From contig CM070909.1 of assembly GCA_036417435.1 (NCBI GenBank), forward strand, positions 13,300,597 to 13,364,596: 64,000 nt of DNA, given 5' to 3'. The notes under the pieces were generated by a model that was not told where the DNA came from, ran no database searches, and worked only from the letters and a program-made list of their open reading frames with translations. Shown one piece after another: positions 25,061-36,225 of the stretch. The position numbers were made by a program, and so were the translations under genes. Numbering within the stretch: the first letter of the stretch is position 1; every line of letters begins with the position of its first letter. The stretch comes from Inia geoffrensis. Taxonomy: Eukaryota > Chordata > Mammalia > Artiodactyla > Iniidae.

Positions 25061-25649
25061 CATTGCTGCATGGTAAAGAGAGGGGTGGGCCTAGAAAAGA
25101 AGTCCCTTTTGGAAGGTAAGTTGAGATCAGATTCTGAGAGCAGAAATTTGCTATCTAGGGAGGATGACTGCTAAGTATCAATTTGGCTAAAAGAAGTCCC
25201 CATCAGTCCTTCATCACGTAAGCAAAATGATCCAAATGATATTTGAAAAATATAAACCTGAGAATGGGTATAAGGTGATTTTTGTGATATGAAAGAAAAG
25301 GGACCTAGAACAGCATGTTACGAGCATCTGGGCACAAGGTAATGAGGGCAGTGGCTACGGAAAAGAATGACAACTTGGGGGCGCTATACAAGAATTATGG
25401 AGTCTGCCTATTAGATAAAGGAGGCGAAGGGCAGCGAGGAATCATTTCCAAGTCCACGTGACTGGTTAGAAGGCAGAAGGCCATGTGAGCACTCTGCACA
25501 TAAAGCCAATGTTGAAAACTAGTCCAAAGCCTACATTTTACTGCCAATGGATCAGAAAAATCACCTTCGCACATGAAGGATAGCATATTGAACTTTTAAA
25601 AAGAATAATCACTTTTTCACTCCACATGCATGGGCCCCACCTTTCATCT
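25061..25649. other. Intronic sequence without recognised elements
   Basis: Nothing recognised; base composition is ordinary. Confidence 0.4.
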
Positions 25650-26225
25650 TTATTGATTCATTCACACTCTCACTCAACAGCAAAAAAAAAGTGTGAGTCT
25701 TCTAGGCACTGAGTCCTGGAGTGGCTACGAAAAATGAACGAGACAGTCCCAGCCTCGGGCGCACTCAGATCTACTTTTAATCTGAACTGCTGGCACATCT
25801 AAGTGTTTGTTATAATAGCGGTGTGAACGCAGGGCCATGGGAGCACAAAGAAAGGGATGACTGATTCTGCCTGGAACTGTTAGGGAAGACTTCATGGAGG
25901 AGGTGACACTTGAGTTAGATCTTAAGGGACAGTCATGTATCCACCAAGGGAACTGAAAGAGGACTATTAGAGAGTACAACCCATGTGATGCCAGGAGCAG
26001 TAAAAAAAAAAACCTGTCATATTTAGAGAACGGTCGGTCATGTCACTGGGTGTTGCTGGATCACAAGCAGGGTATGTTGGGGCCAGGCAGGGAGTTGGAA
26101 GAGGGAGGCAGTTGAATAACATAAGCCCACTCATAAAAGTTAGACCCAGATATTCAAGGTCTTTGATGGCTTGCTGAGAAACATATCACATCCAGCAGAT
26201 AAAAGGGAGCCATCAGAGACTGGTG
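25650..26225 (-). mobile_element. L2 fragment
   Basis: The antisense L2 series runs in order: 'tttattgattcattcacact', 'ttctaggcactgagtcctgg', 'gaagacttcatggaggaggt', 'gacacttgagttagatctta', and 'aaaagggagccatcagagac'. Confidence 0.7.
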
Positions 26226-27315
26226 AAAAAATTAGCTTTCTGCTCTAGATATCCAATTCTTCATTATTTGCAGCATACTGAAATCTTATTTAAATCAATG
26301 AGTCTTGGGTTGCAACTCCTTCCTCAACCCCAACTTGATTGAAGAAAGACCACTTTAGCCACTTGGAGGTCTTCAGTGGCAACGGCTCCATCCAAAAAAG
26401 CATGGACGCCAAGGTGATGGGCTTTCCATCATCCAAAGCAGCCACCAGACCTCAACGTCCTGGCAGATGCTTGCTGGGGCCATTGTCATTCTGATCAGGC
26501 CTCGCTTCGTTCCTCTTTGTGAAGGCAAGCAGAGTATATTTGAGGGATTTTGAGCACGCACCCACTTTCAGGAGCACACACCCCTTAACTGAATTCACAA
26601 AGGCAGGGTTTTCATTTTCTCGGCAAGGCACGTGTCACACATACTGCTCCCCTGCCCTAATGCTTCTCTCTACTCCATCAGGATGGACCAGCGCAGGCTG
26701 GACCGACAGCAAGTTCTGCGGGCTCCACGATCATGCTCTCTGCACCCAGGCATTACAGGATCATGCCCCAGTCTCATTTATTTCTGAAACGTCTCTTCTC
26801 CCTTAGATATGTCCTGTTCCTTCTTTATATCTCCTGTCAATTTCTTTTCTTATAGACATATTTCCCCGCTGCTTACTAATAACCGGAGTGACTGATTCGA
26901 CAGCTGGTGTGACCAAGTGTGGAGAGGCAGGATCCTTTCCCCGTGCTCAGAAGGAATGGGAGAGACAGGCATTTTTCTTTTCTTTTGGAAAAAAAAATAA
27001 GCTCACAATCTGAAGCACGTGTCACCGCCAGGGCTGACAGACTTAGCATGTGTGTCCTTTACAAGGGACCCAAAAGATTTTAAAGCCTGAATCAATGCTG
27101 TACTTGCTTTCTTTTCCCACTTTCCAATTTTACCTTTTCAGTGGAAAAAGAAACATGTCTCAGTTTTCCTGACGCCGAGACACGTGAACTATCATCTCCC
27201 ACAGAAAACAGGAGAAGGAAGCACCACTCAACTCCTGGTTGTACCCTCGGCCCCTCCAGGAGAGCATATGGAGTTTCTAGGTCACCCTTTTTTCTGAAAG
27301 TTCTCCAATTTACTA
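26226..27315. other. Intronic sequence without recognised elements
   Basis: No exon or clear repeat. Short frames such as 26519-26806 have no support. Confidence 0.4.
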
Positions 27316-27720
27316 TTTTTTTTTAAATTTGTTTTATTGAAGTATAGTTGATTTACAGTGTTGTGTTAGTCTCTGGTGTACAGCAAAGCGATTCAGTTAT
27401 ACGTATGTATTTTCCTTTTCATATTCTTTTCCATTATGGTTTATCACAGGGTACTGAATATAGTTGCCTGTGCTGTACAGTAGGACCTTGTTGATTACCC
27501 ATCCTATATATAATAGTTTGCATCTGCTAACCCCAAACTCCCACTCCATCCCTCCCCCACCCCCATCCCCCTTGGCAACCACAAGTCTGTTCTCTACGTC
27601 TGTGAGTCTGTTCCTGTTTCGTAGATAGGCTCATTGGCGTCATATTTTAGACTCCACGTGTAAGTGATATCATATGGTTTTTGTCTTTCTCTGTCTGACT
27701 TACTTCACTTAGTTTGATCA
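27316..27720 (-). mobile_element. L1 3' end, 5'-truncated
   Basis: A T tract is followed by 'tgaagtatagttgatttaca', 'ggtgtacagcaaagcgattc', a C-rich block (27540-27572), 'ggcaaccacaagtctgttct' and 'gtaagtgatatcatatggtt', the reverse complement of an L1 3' UTR. A possible imperfect duplication, tttctaggtcacccttt / tttttaggttacccttt, lies at 27274-27290 and 27721-27737. Confidence 0.9.
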
Positions 27721-29419
27721 TTTTTAGGTTACCCTTTTGACTCAACACGTAAGACAGCACAGTGGGCTGCTCTGGGGAGATTAGCTCCGGTCCACCTATT
27801 CCTCGCTGCCTGAAGACAGCACCAAAGAGCCAGGATGAAATGAAGTTGACGTGAGAACAACGGCAGCAAGGAAGAGGAAACCCCTGTACAGCGCAAGAAA
27901 CATTAAGAATGGCCACGGGTTCTCGGAACCTCTAAATACTTAAAAACAAACAGCTAAACACATAATCCTACTTATAGCACCAGTCACTGGGCATATGCAA
28001 AATAAAGATTTGACCGCACCGGCATGAGACATTCTCAATCCAGCCTTGAGGAGCCAGCTCGATATTAGAACATGCCCGGTCGAGCCCAAAAGAGGTACAC
28101 ACGTTGTACAGCAGTTAATAACTGCTTCTCCATAGTGACTAGTTCCTCCCTCCTCTTACGTTCTTGGTATAGGGACACGAGAAGGCTCCATTTAACGGCC
28201 CAGATCTGAAATCTGGAGTTTGGGGGAGCACAAGTGTTCTGCATTCATGCCCTCCTGTTCATTCAACAAAGCCCAAGTCTGATGCCACAAAATGCCATGT
28301 GTTCAGCCAGGCACCTTTGTGATAAACATGGGAGAGATGGCGGGGTGGGTGGAAAACGGGGGTCAAGGCCAGTGATAACAAGCACCTAATAATCACCTAC
28401 TTGGTAAGTGTGTCTGGAGACTGTCATGGCTCTCACTCACAAATCACAAAGAGCTTTAACAACAATAATGTAGCATTTCTTTCTCTTCTTCTTTATCCCT
28501 TTGGACAAACATACAGTTTATGCCATGCAGAGTCTTTAATAAGATGGATGGCATCACCCAATTCTGAAGACTTCTGTCCTTCCTTCATATGATACAATTC
28601 CAAAGCTATGCCTCAGCCTAACTTGCTTACTTGCTCACAGCAGTCAGATGAAACCACCTGCAAACCCACAACAGAACATTCTCAAGCCCAACGCAGTGGG
28701 CGGCCCTGAAGGAGAGCTCCCCTAGCTTGCGGCGGGGAGAGCTGTAAGATCAAGATAGCCCGCCACTTTTTTCTTATCTTACCTCTCACCCCGTGTCTTC
28801 CTGAGTCTAAACTGTTTTTCCTTTCATTCTGTAGCCCTTTAGGGAGCAATTCCATTAAATGTAATAACAGTGTAGTAATACAAAGAACACCATTTTCTAG
28901 TGCTAATAACTTTCATTTTAAAAACCACTTGTGTGCTCCAAAGTTTAGCAAAGCCTCAATTTCTCATCAAGGCCAGCAGACATCAAATTTGAAGCTTTTA
29001 AGTTCTGTTTCTTTTGCGTTTATAATCCAAGTACAGGGGAACTGAAATGCCATTTAAAGTCAGATGTGCTTTGATGCTCATGCTGCCAGCTTTACTGACG
29101 GAGACTCATTTCTGTGCATAAAATAGACACACGGAGTACCAGCAAAAGGACCAAAAACCACATTAGGAAAGCATGGCCGCCTGCAAGAGGACCGCCAATG
29201 TATATACCTGTATGCACCCCTACCACAATTTCCTGTATTTACCTTTTCCAGAGTTTAAATTTCATAGTGCTGATAAGGATCACAATTTTTAGACTGGTCA
29301 TCAGGAGAGAATTAAAGGAAAGAATTCTCCCATTAACGCCAAGCTCAAATTTATGCAAATGCTATCATTGCCTTTCACCCTATTCTGGTCACTGGGGCCG
29401 CAAAAAATGGCAGCAGGGT
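27721..29419. other. Intronic sequence without recognised elements
   Basis: Repeat-poor; nothing coding is seen. The part 28800-29110 looks like ordinary AT-rich unique intron. Confidence 0.4.
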
Positions 29420-29620
29420 TGAACACAGTGATATGCAACCCTGGCTGCCTTTTAGAATGAACTTGGCAGCATTTAATGTACGTCAGTTCCCAGGCCCTCC
29501 CCCTCACCTGTCCACCTAAATCAGAATTTTGCAGGGTGGGACCCCAGGATCTGTACACAGTTTCTTAAACCTTCCTAGGAAATTCTAACACACAGTCAGG
29601 ACTGAGAAACACTGACATAG
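29420..29620. mobile_element. MER5-like hAT DNA-transposon relic
   Basis: The order 'caaccctggctgccttttag', 'cagttcccaggccctccccc', 'aaatcagaattttgcagggt', 'gggaccccaggatctgtaca' and 'aggactgagaaacactgaca' matches the nonautonomous MER5 family as I remember it, including its partly palindromic ends. Confidence 0.7.
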
Positions 29621-31394
29621 GGAGCTGCGAACATGGGGAATTGAAGACAGCATGGGAGCGAGTCAGCTCATCAGAACCTCCCTGAGGCTGTTAAACCAGC
29701 ATCAGGTGATACATTTTAGAAGCCTCCTTTATCTGGAAAAGAAAAATGTTAACTTCTGATGATCACAGCAAACACAGTTTACCATGCATTACCTCATTCT
29801 CTATTACTACCTCTACCCCCAGCTGCCCTGCGGCTGCTCTCAAAATGTTTGTGGGATGCAGGTCTCATTCCCCCAGCAAGACCCAAGCTTCTGGACTGTT
29901 CCCCATGGTTTTGAGCACACAGTAGGTACCGACTGGTTTGCTCCTCGTGGCTGAGAGTCTGCAAAAAGCCAATCACATGGAGAATGGTTCAGAACACACA
30001 AGTGTTCAACTTGGCTAGTCTGGGTTAATTTTGGCATCCGGGAAGGAAGTGCTTCCCTAAGGACTGAGCCGCTAGAGGCCGCTCTGAGCCAGAGCCTTGG
30101 TCAACTGTGCACCGAAGTAAATTCACATCAAAGGGAGACGAGGGTTGCTGAGTAGACTGGGAGTCATGGCAACACCGCGGCTCCTATTTTTAAACTTGTT
30201 GGTGAGTGAGCACACAAAGTGCATGTGTATTTGTGGGGGAGGAGATTCTGATCTCTTTCAAAAGAAAATTCTTTTATGAGGTTTTGAGTTTGCAGGTGGC
30301 TAATAATCCATGACAATGAGATCAAAGAATTCAGCTGGCATCAGCGATATTAGAACAGTTCTTTTCTCTTCCTCCACTCCACTATCTTGTTCTCTATCGG
30401 AGGACATCCTTCATGCCTTGTGTCAGAAGTATCAGGAAATTCTTGATACTTTTAACAAACAGATTATGAAATTCTGATCTCGGTTTCTTAGGCTCATTCT
30501 GCTAGCCTCTTAAGCAATTCACTTTGTGTTACAAGAAAAATAAGTTCAAACCAGCAAAGGGAAAGAACTTTCTCTGGATGCCCCGCTCGTGAGGACAAGC
30601 AAATGGACGGTGTGTCGTCTATATGCCCAGCACCTAGCACAGGGTGCAGGACATAAGAGGGAGTCAAAAAACTATTAGTGAATGTGATACTGGGAAGTAC
30701 AGAAAAGCTACCCTCCCCATGTCATGTTTCTTTCGCTCCCAACAGCACTGCTTTTTCCTCTAGTCTCTGGCCAAGTATTAGCCTTAAACAAATCCAAACT
30801 TATCTGACCTCTCAAAAATGAATAGTGGCCTTGGAGGACATTTGTAAATCATGACAGAGGCCAAGGTCTTGTTTCATTTTATTACCCGCCCCTGACAGTG
30901 ATTTCCATGTGTCTGTAACCTCCAGGAGCCTTGGCGGGTCTTAAACAGAAAGTCTGCTCTCACTTCAGTTCAAAGGACTTTCAGGTCCACCAAGACTACA
31001 AGTTATTGCTTTTTTATATGTGGGCTTAAAGGATTTTGGAATATACAGGACTAAGAAAAAAAAAAATCATCCTTTCTAATTGAAGAGGAAGGTGTAAGAA
31101 AGATCACAGCAAGGCTGGTAAATATAGACGTGACACACTTCAGGATGGAGAGAAAAAGAAACAGACTTTGGTCTGGAACATCCCTAACACGTGTGCAAGG
31201 GACTCTGTTCTTGGGCTGTTTCCGGATTTATCATGGCTTCAGGACACGAATTCAGCAGAGTGCCCAAGAAAGGAAACTATTACAAAACCACCCTGTCCTG
31301 CAGGTTAATGATGTGTTCATCAACATCACATTGATGCCTAACTGACTCGGCATCCTCAGCCACAGAAGGATGGGCCACGTGGGGCAAAGTACAC
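29621..31394. other. Intron, mostly unique, with a small L2-like tail
   Basis: A short L2 3'-end-like piece is seen at 30620-30690 ('tatatgcccagcacctagca'). Otherwise there is no gene or repeat I recognise. Confidence 0.4.
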
Positions 31395-31590
31395 CTGGAA
31401 TCCATCAAGGCTTGGTTTTGAGTCCCAACTTTACCTGTATGGAAAGTAGGCAAGTGGCTGAACCTTTCTGGATCTCAGTTTCTTTCTCTGAAAAATGGAA
31501 GGAATAATGCCTCTGAAATGTACTTTTAAGATTAAATAAGGCTATATAAAGCACCTGGCACACAGCAGTCACTCAGTAACCGTTTTTTAA
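31395..31590 (+). mobile_element. MIR SINE relic
   Basis: Sense MIR in order: 'ttttgagtcccaactttacc', 'gcaagtggctgaacctttct', 'ggatctcagtttctttctct', 'taaagcacctggcacacagc', 'agtcactcagtaac'. Confidence 0.85.
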
Positions 31591-31658
31591 GTAAATTTTC
31601 TAAATTGCTGAAGCTTAGTATTTTTAGGTATCAAGTTTTTTCTTGATTAAAAGAAGCA

Positions 31659-31867
31659 TTTTTTTTTTTCTTGCTATACGCGGACCTCTCACTGTTGTGG
31701 CCTCTCCCGTTGCAGAGCAACAGGCACCGGACGCGCAGGCTCAGCGGCCATGGCTCACGGCCCCAGCCGCTCCGCGCCCACGTGGGATCTTCCCGGACCA
31801 GGGCACAAACCCGCGTCCCCTGCATCGGCAGGCGGACTCTCAACCTCCGCGCCACCAGGGAAGGCCC
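31659..31867 (-). mobile_element. CHR-type SINE, short form, near full length
   Basis: The plus strand has a T tract, then 'ctctcactgttgtggcctct', 'ctcagcggccatggctcacg' and 'cgccaccagggaaggcccc', the reverse complement of tail, body and head. Its right edge has no duplication; the left edge pairs with the right edge of the next SINE. Confidence 0.92.
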
Positions 31868-31950
31868 CTACAACAGTTTTGAGATAGAAGTGCCCACTCA
31901 CTACCATGGAGTCTGAAATTCTGCCGTTAGAGTCATGCGTTTGGGTGTAA

Positions 31951-32081
31951 GCAGGCTCAGCGGCCATGGCTCACGGGCCCAGCCGCTCCGCGGCATGTGG
32001 GATCTTCCCGGACCGGGGCACGAACCCGCGTCTCCTGAATCGGCAGGCGGACTCCCAACCGCTGCGCCACCAGGGAAGCCC
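31951..32081 (-). mobile_element. CHR-type SINE, head half only
   Basis: Only the 5' part remains, from 'gcaggctcagcggccatggc' to 'cgccaccagggaagccc' on the plus strand. There is no A tail. The sequence aatgaagcattttt immediately after it (32082-32095) matches aaagaagcattttt beside the T tract of the neighbouring SINE (31650-31663). Confidence 0.9.
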
Positions 32082-32095
32082 AATGAAGCATTTTT

Positions 32096-34139
32096 AAATG
32101 GAAAATTTCGGAAAGGTGTTATAGAATTCGCTGACTTCTTAAACCAAAGATAATCAATGTAATTTAAGCTCTTATTGATGACCTAACAATGACTATGCTA
32201 TTTTGCTCTACAGGGATGCTTTAAAGGGGGTATATGCTTTCTGGGGAGTATAAGGCTGTTTGCCCCAAATGATCTTAGACAAATGTTCCTATCAAGGTCC
32301 TTCGGTGGGTTTTTCTAATACTTTCTGCACCTTACCATCCTGTTTATTTCTTAATGCTGTCAGCTCACCTACCTGATTCCCATCGTGTTTGTTATTTCTA
32401 AGCTGTTGTCATCTGGTAAATCAGATAAGCAAGTATCTCCAGACACTACAGGTTGCTTCCCAAACATATGGCCTTGACTTTCTCTCTCTAGTTAAGAGAA
32501 CTTTGATTTTTAACTGGGCCTATTACTGCCCAGGTCAAAAACTAAATTAAACTAAACTCAATGGAACTTGCCAGCTTCCCTTGCAGCTAGCTGTGGCCAT
32601 TGACTGATTTCTGACCAATGGGCTATAAGCAAAGTATGGGACTTCACGGTAATCTCCGTGAAAGGGTAAGAGCCTGCCCTCCTTCCTTTCTAACTTCAAC
32701 CTGCCGCTTGAAACTGGAGTTCTGCAGGCAACCTGGGCATGAGGATGAAGGCCATACATACCTTATAAACAAAAGAGTAGAAAGCTAGCAGGAGTCTGGG
32801 GCCTGATGATCAGGCAGCTACATAGCAGCTCTGGACAACTCACCTAAATATGCTCACATATCTTGCTGAAACTGGGTTACTGACACTCTATGCCACATCT
32901 AATCCAACTGTCCCACAAGTGTCTTAGACGTATGTATAATACTAGAGTAAATGAACTCTGAGATGAAATAAGCCACATTCATTTTAGGGCAAGAAGTTTG
33001 TGTCAGTGATTTTAGCTCAAAGCCCTTTCCTACTTTCTTTGTGGTTCAACATCATACTGTTGAATACGTGACCCCTCCTCTCCCAGGTAAAAGAGGTAAG
33101 TCTATGTTTGAACACATGTAAGCTGTGGAAACAGAGCAATGAGAGTGATGGCCCTGCGTAGCCTGTGGGACACACACACGGCTTTTTCTCTACATAGTCA
33201 ACATGAGAGAAATTTGACATATTATTAAAATCTGTGTAATAACGGACTATATTATAATGACAATCTATTGTGTTATTTTTGCCTAAACAAAAGTTCCTGA
33301 TAGATTTTTGTTCAAGGACCAAAAAAAAGGTAGGTAGGAGTGTCTGGAAATGCTTCTGGGAAAATGAAAAGAAAGTAAGTATCTGAGTTTTCTCTGTTGA
33401 TCTCCACCGTCAATCCATGCAGTGAGTAGACAAAGCCCTCTACAGGTTTGTTGTAATGATTTGGTGACATGATGTGCATGAAGATACCTTGTATGAAAAC
33501 CGTCACTTTTATTATCATCATTATTAGCCATGATCATGAATGACCTGAAGGTTCTGATCATCTGGTTTGATGTCAAACACTAAATGTACTTTGACACACA
33601 ACCTCACGTGGACTCCATGTGTGATCTCTTTCAGGGAATGGTGAAAAGGACCACTTAGCATGAATGTGATATTGTCACAGTGTGGCTTCCATGGCTATTT
33701 CTGCTGGTTTGTCAGGGAAGATCTTCCCTTCAGGAAAAGAAGACATTTATGAGTTTCTTAAAATTATATAGACCCACTTGCTTACTAAGTTTATCTCCTT
33801 TGCCCAAACAGTAAATGTGCTAGGGTTACTTAGCAACCATCCTTACAGCCATAGAGATTTTAAAAATGAAATCAGAGTGGATGGAAAACACCTTGTTGAT
33901 ATTCACCAGCGCTAACTGCAGGCAAAAGCCATTTCAAAGGATTCTTCCCAGCTGCTGTCCCATCCGCAGCCATTCGCATGCCATCAGCGAAATGGTCTCA
34001 GTGATAGGAAGAAGTGGGGAGATGTCCTATGTGAAAGTATTTTCACCCAGTTCTTTGAATAATTCTTTATCCACTTGACAGACGCCAATGCACATACAAC
34101 TATCCGTGCTGTCTGGATGTCTAATACACGTGCACTTGG

Positions 34140-34140
<1 letters not shown>
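32096..34140. other. Intronic sequence without recognised elements
   Basis: Repeat-poor and AT-rich in part. Minus-strand frames at 33017-33576 overlap each other in different frames and have no recognisable similarity. Confidence 0.4.

Positions 34141-34176
<36 letters not shown>
34141..34176. repeat. (TG)18 microsatellite
   Basis: Eighteen perfect TG units. It is the longest pure dinucleotide run in the window and therefore likely variable in length. Confidence 0.98.
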
Positions 34177-34177
<1 letters not shown>

Positions 34178-34380
34178 ATGCAAGAATTCCACACGGTCAT
34201 GTATGACCACAGAAAGTGAAAGGCAGGAAAGCCTTTAAAGCTTGTACAGGAAAGCTGGTGAGAAGAAGAGAGGGGCAGCAAGAGATCAATGAAGAGAACA
34301 CCCCACGGAGAGATAGGGAAGAACAAAGAAGGAAAGGTGAGGGGCGGTGTGAAGCGGCAATGAATGAGGGAAAGTAAAGC

Positions 34381-34690
34381 CGGAGCAGCGAGGGAGGCGG
34401 TCAGCAGCCCCCGGCCGCCTGCTGCTGCTGGCAGCCGAACAAGAGGGAACAGATTCTAGCAGCAGGGGCTCTAATCTGTCAGCAGCAGTCCCTTCATGTG
34501 TGACCAGCCGGCCCAGCTTGGGGACTGGTGCCAGTCTGTGCACGCTGACCCTGCCGGGCCCTCCCGGAAGAGAAAGAGCCGCTGCTGAAACCCTGAAGGT
34601 CCCGGGAAGGCCCCCCGACCCCAGCTCCCACCGCCGCCGCCTCCTCCGCTCTGCGCGCCCCTGTCTGCAGCGCTGGGTCACATCCCTCAG
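34381..34690. promoter_or_regulatory. CpG-dense intronic segment, possible regulatory element
   Basis: By eye there are about 20 CpG pairs in 34381-34680, far more than in the surrounding intron, with CCGCCGCCGCC and GCGCGCCC blocks. No repeat family explains it. A minus-strand open frame (34286-34723, 145 codons) covers it but looks like a by-product of GC content. A function as enhancer, alternative promoter or insulator is inference only. Confidence 0.35.
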
Positions 34691-35649
34691 CCACTCCTTC
34701 TGAAGGTCAGTCACGCTCAACACCCTGCTTCCTCCCTACCCTTAATGGCCACACCAGGTCCTGGAGGATTCTTTCCAGGAGATGACCACCTACCCATCCA
34801 CGTCAGCTCCACTGGAGAGGAAAGAGAGAAAGGCTCAGGCCATCATTTATTTAAAATGTGCGAGGTCTTATATTGATGCAAAAGCCACAGAACCACTTCT
34901 GCTCTCAAGAAGCTTGTGTCTGTTAGGCTGACCTTGGCCGGCTGTGGTCGAGCCTCCGCTCAGCCATCCGGCCCGTGTCTGTAACCATAAACGACGGCAC
35001 TCGCGCTTTCTGGCAGTTCGCCCCCATCCTTACCGCCACTCAGCCAGCCTTTATCCTCTGGTGGGAAGAGACAGCAGATGGAGAAATAACTCCCACTCAG
35101 TTCCTAAATAACACCAGCTTCAGTTCCCATTAACTGTGAATTTGCACCCTTGTCTGGGTAAGAAGCAAGGGAGCAAGGATCAGGGGGACATTGCCAGACC
35201 GAGGCAAAGGTTAACAGGGGAGCCCTGGCTGCCTGCCAGCCCGCCTGAGGCCGCGGGCAGGCAGCCGGGAGGCGGCGTGCTCTCTGCAGAGCACTGCTTC
35301 TGCCACTGGGACACCGGGGTTCTAGCCCTGCCTGCCCTGCCTCTGACAGACGAGGGACCACTCTGAGATTCTCTTCTCACACTTGTAAAATCCATTCACC
35401 ATCCTACCTAACCTCTGTCCCGTGAGCATATGTAACGTGAAAGGGTTGGATTAGATGAGCACCGAGGCCTCTCCCAGCCGCGGTGCTCAGATTTGAAGCC
35501 AAGGTTTCTTTAAAGCTTGATTACTATGCAGCAGGGTGAGGGGCTGAAATCCAGGTCCCCGAGGCAGATCCAGGCCAGGTCCTGGCATCACACCTCCCAA
35601 GCGTGGGCCTCGGGTTTCTTAAAAACGTATAAACTGGGGAGAGTGATTC
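34691..35649. other. GC-richer intronic sequence without recognised elements
   Basis: Composition stays above the local average, notably 35211-35290 with its GCCGCGGGCAGGCAGCC block. No exon, promoter motif or repeat could be named. Confidence 0.4.
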
Positions 35650-35912
35650 CTGCCTTCATTCATGCTTTTACCGGACAAATATTTATCAAGTACCTACAAT
35701 GTATCGGGCACTGTGCTAGAAAACAGAGATGAAAAAAAAAAAAAATCCTGCTCTCCTGGAGCTTAAATTCAGTGAGGAGAGTGAGACAACAAAATATTTT
35801 AAAAGAAAATATACACAATGTGTCCGATAAGTGCTACAGAGAGAAATCAAGCAGGAGAGGACAGGGAGCTTGGGAGGATGGGAAGGACAAGCTGCCCTTA
35901 AAAGGGCGATCA
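35650..35912 (-). mobile_element. L2 3'-end fragment, split by a SINE
   Basis: Antisense L2: 'cctgccttcattcatgcttt', 'atttatcaagtacctacaat', 'cgggcactgtgctagaaaac', 'gctctcctggagcttaaatt'. It appears to continue after the SINE for a short distance (about 36226-36260). Confidence 0.7.
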
Positions 35913-36214
35913 GGGCTTCCCTGGTGGCGCAGTGGTTGAGAGTCCACCTGCCGATGCAGGGGACACGGGTTTGTGCCCCGGTCTGGGAAGATCCCACATG
36001 CCGCGGAGCAACTGGGCCCGTGAGCCACAACTACTGAGCCTGCGCATCTGGAGCCTGTGCTCCGCAACAAGAGAGGCTGCGATAGTGAGAGGCCCGCATA
36101 CCGCGATGAAGAGTGGCTCCCACTTGCCGCAACTAGAGAAAGCCCTTGCACAGAAACGAAGACCCAACACAGCCAAAAATAAATAAATAAACTAATTTAA
36201 AAAAAAAAAAAAAA
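35913..36214 (+). mobile_element. CHR-type SINE, long form, inserted in L2
   Basis: The head 'gggcttccctggtggcgcag' leads into a body with 'gatgaagagtggctcccact' and an AAAATAAATAAATAAAC tail plus an A run. Flanks aaagggcgatca (35901-35912) and aaaggtgatca (36215-36225) are an imperfect duplication. Confidence 0.93.
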
Positions 36215-36225
36215 AAAGGTGATCA

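Noticed and set aside
34286..34723. Minus-strand open frame of 145 codons in the CpG-rich block, on the GRIN2B strand
   Set aside because: Arginine-, alanine- and serine-rich low-complexity content expected from GC-rich DNA; no splice-site or family support.
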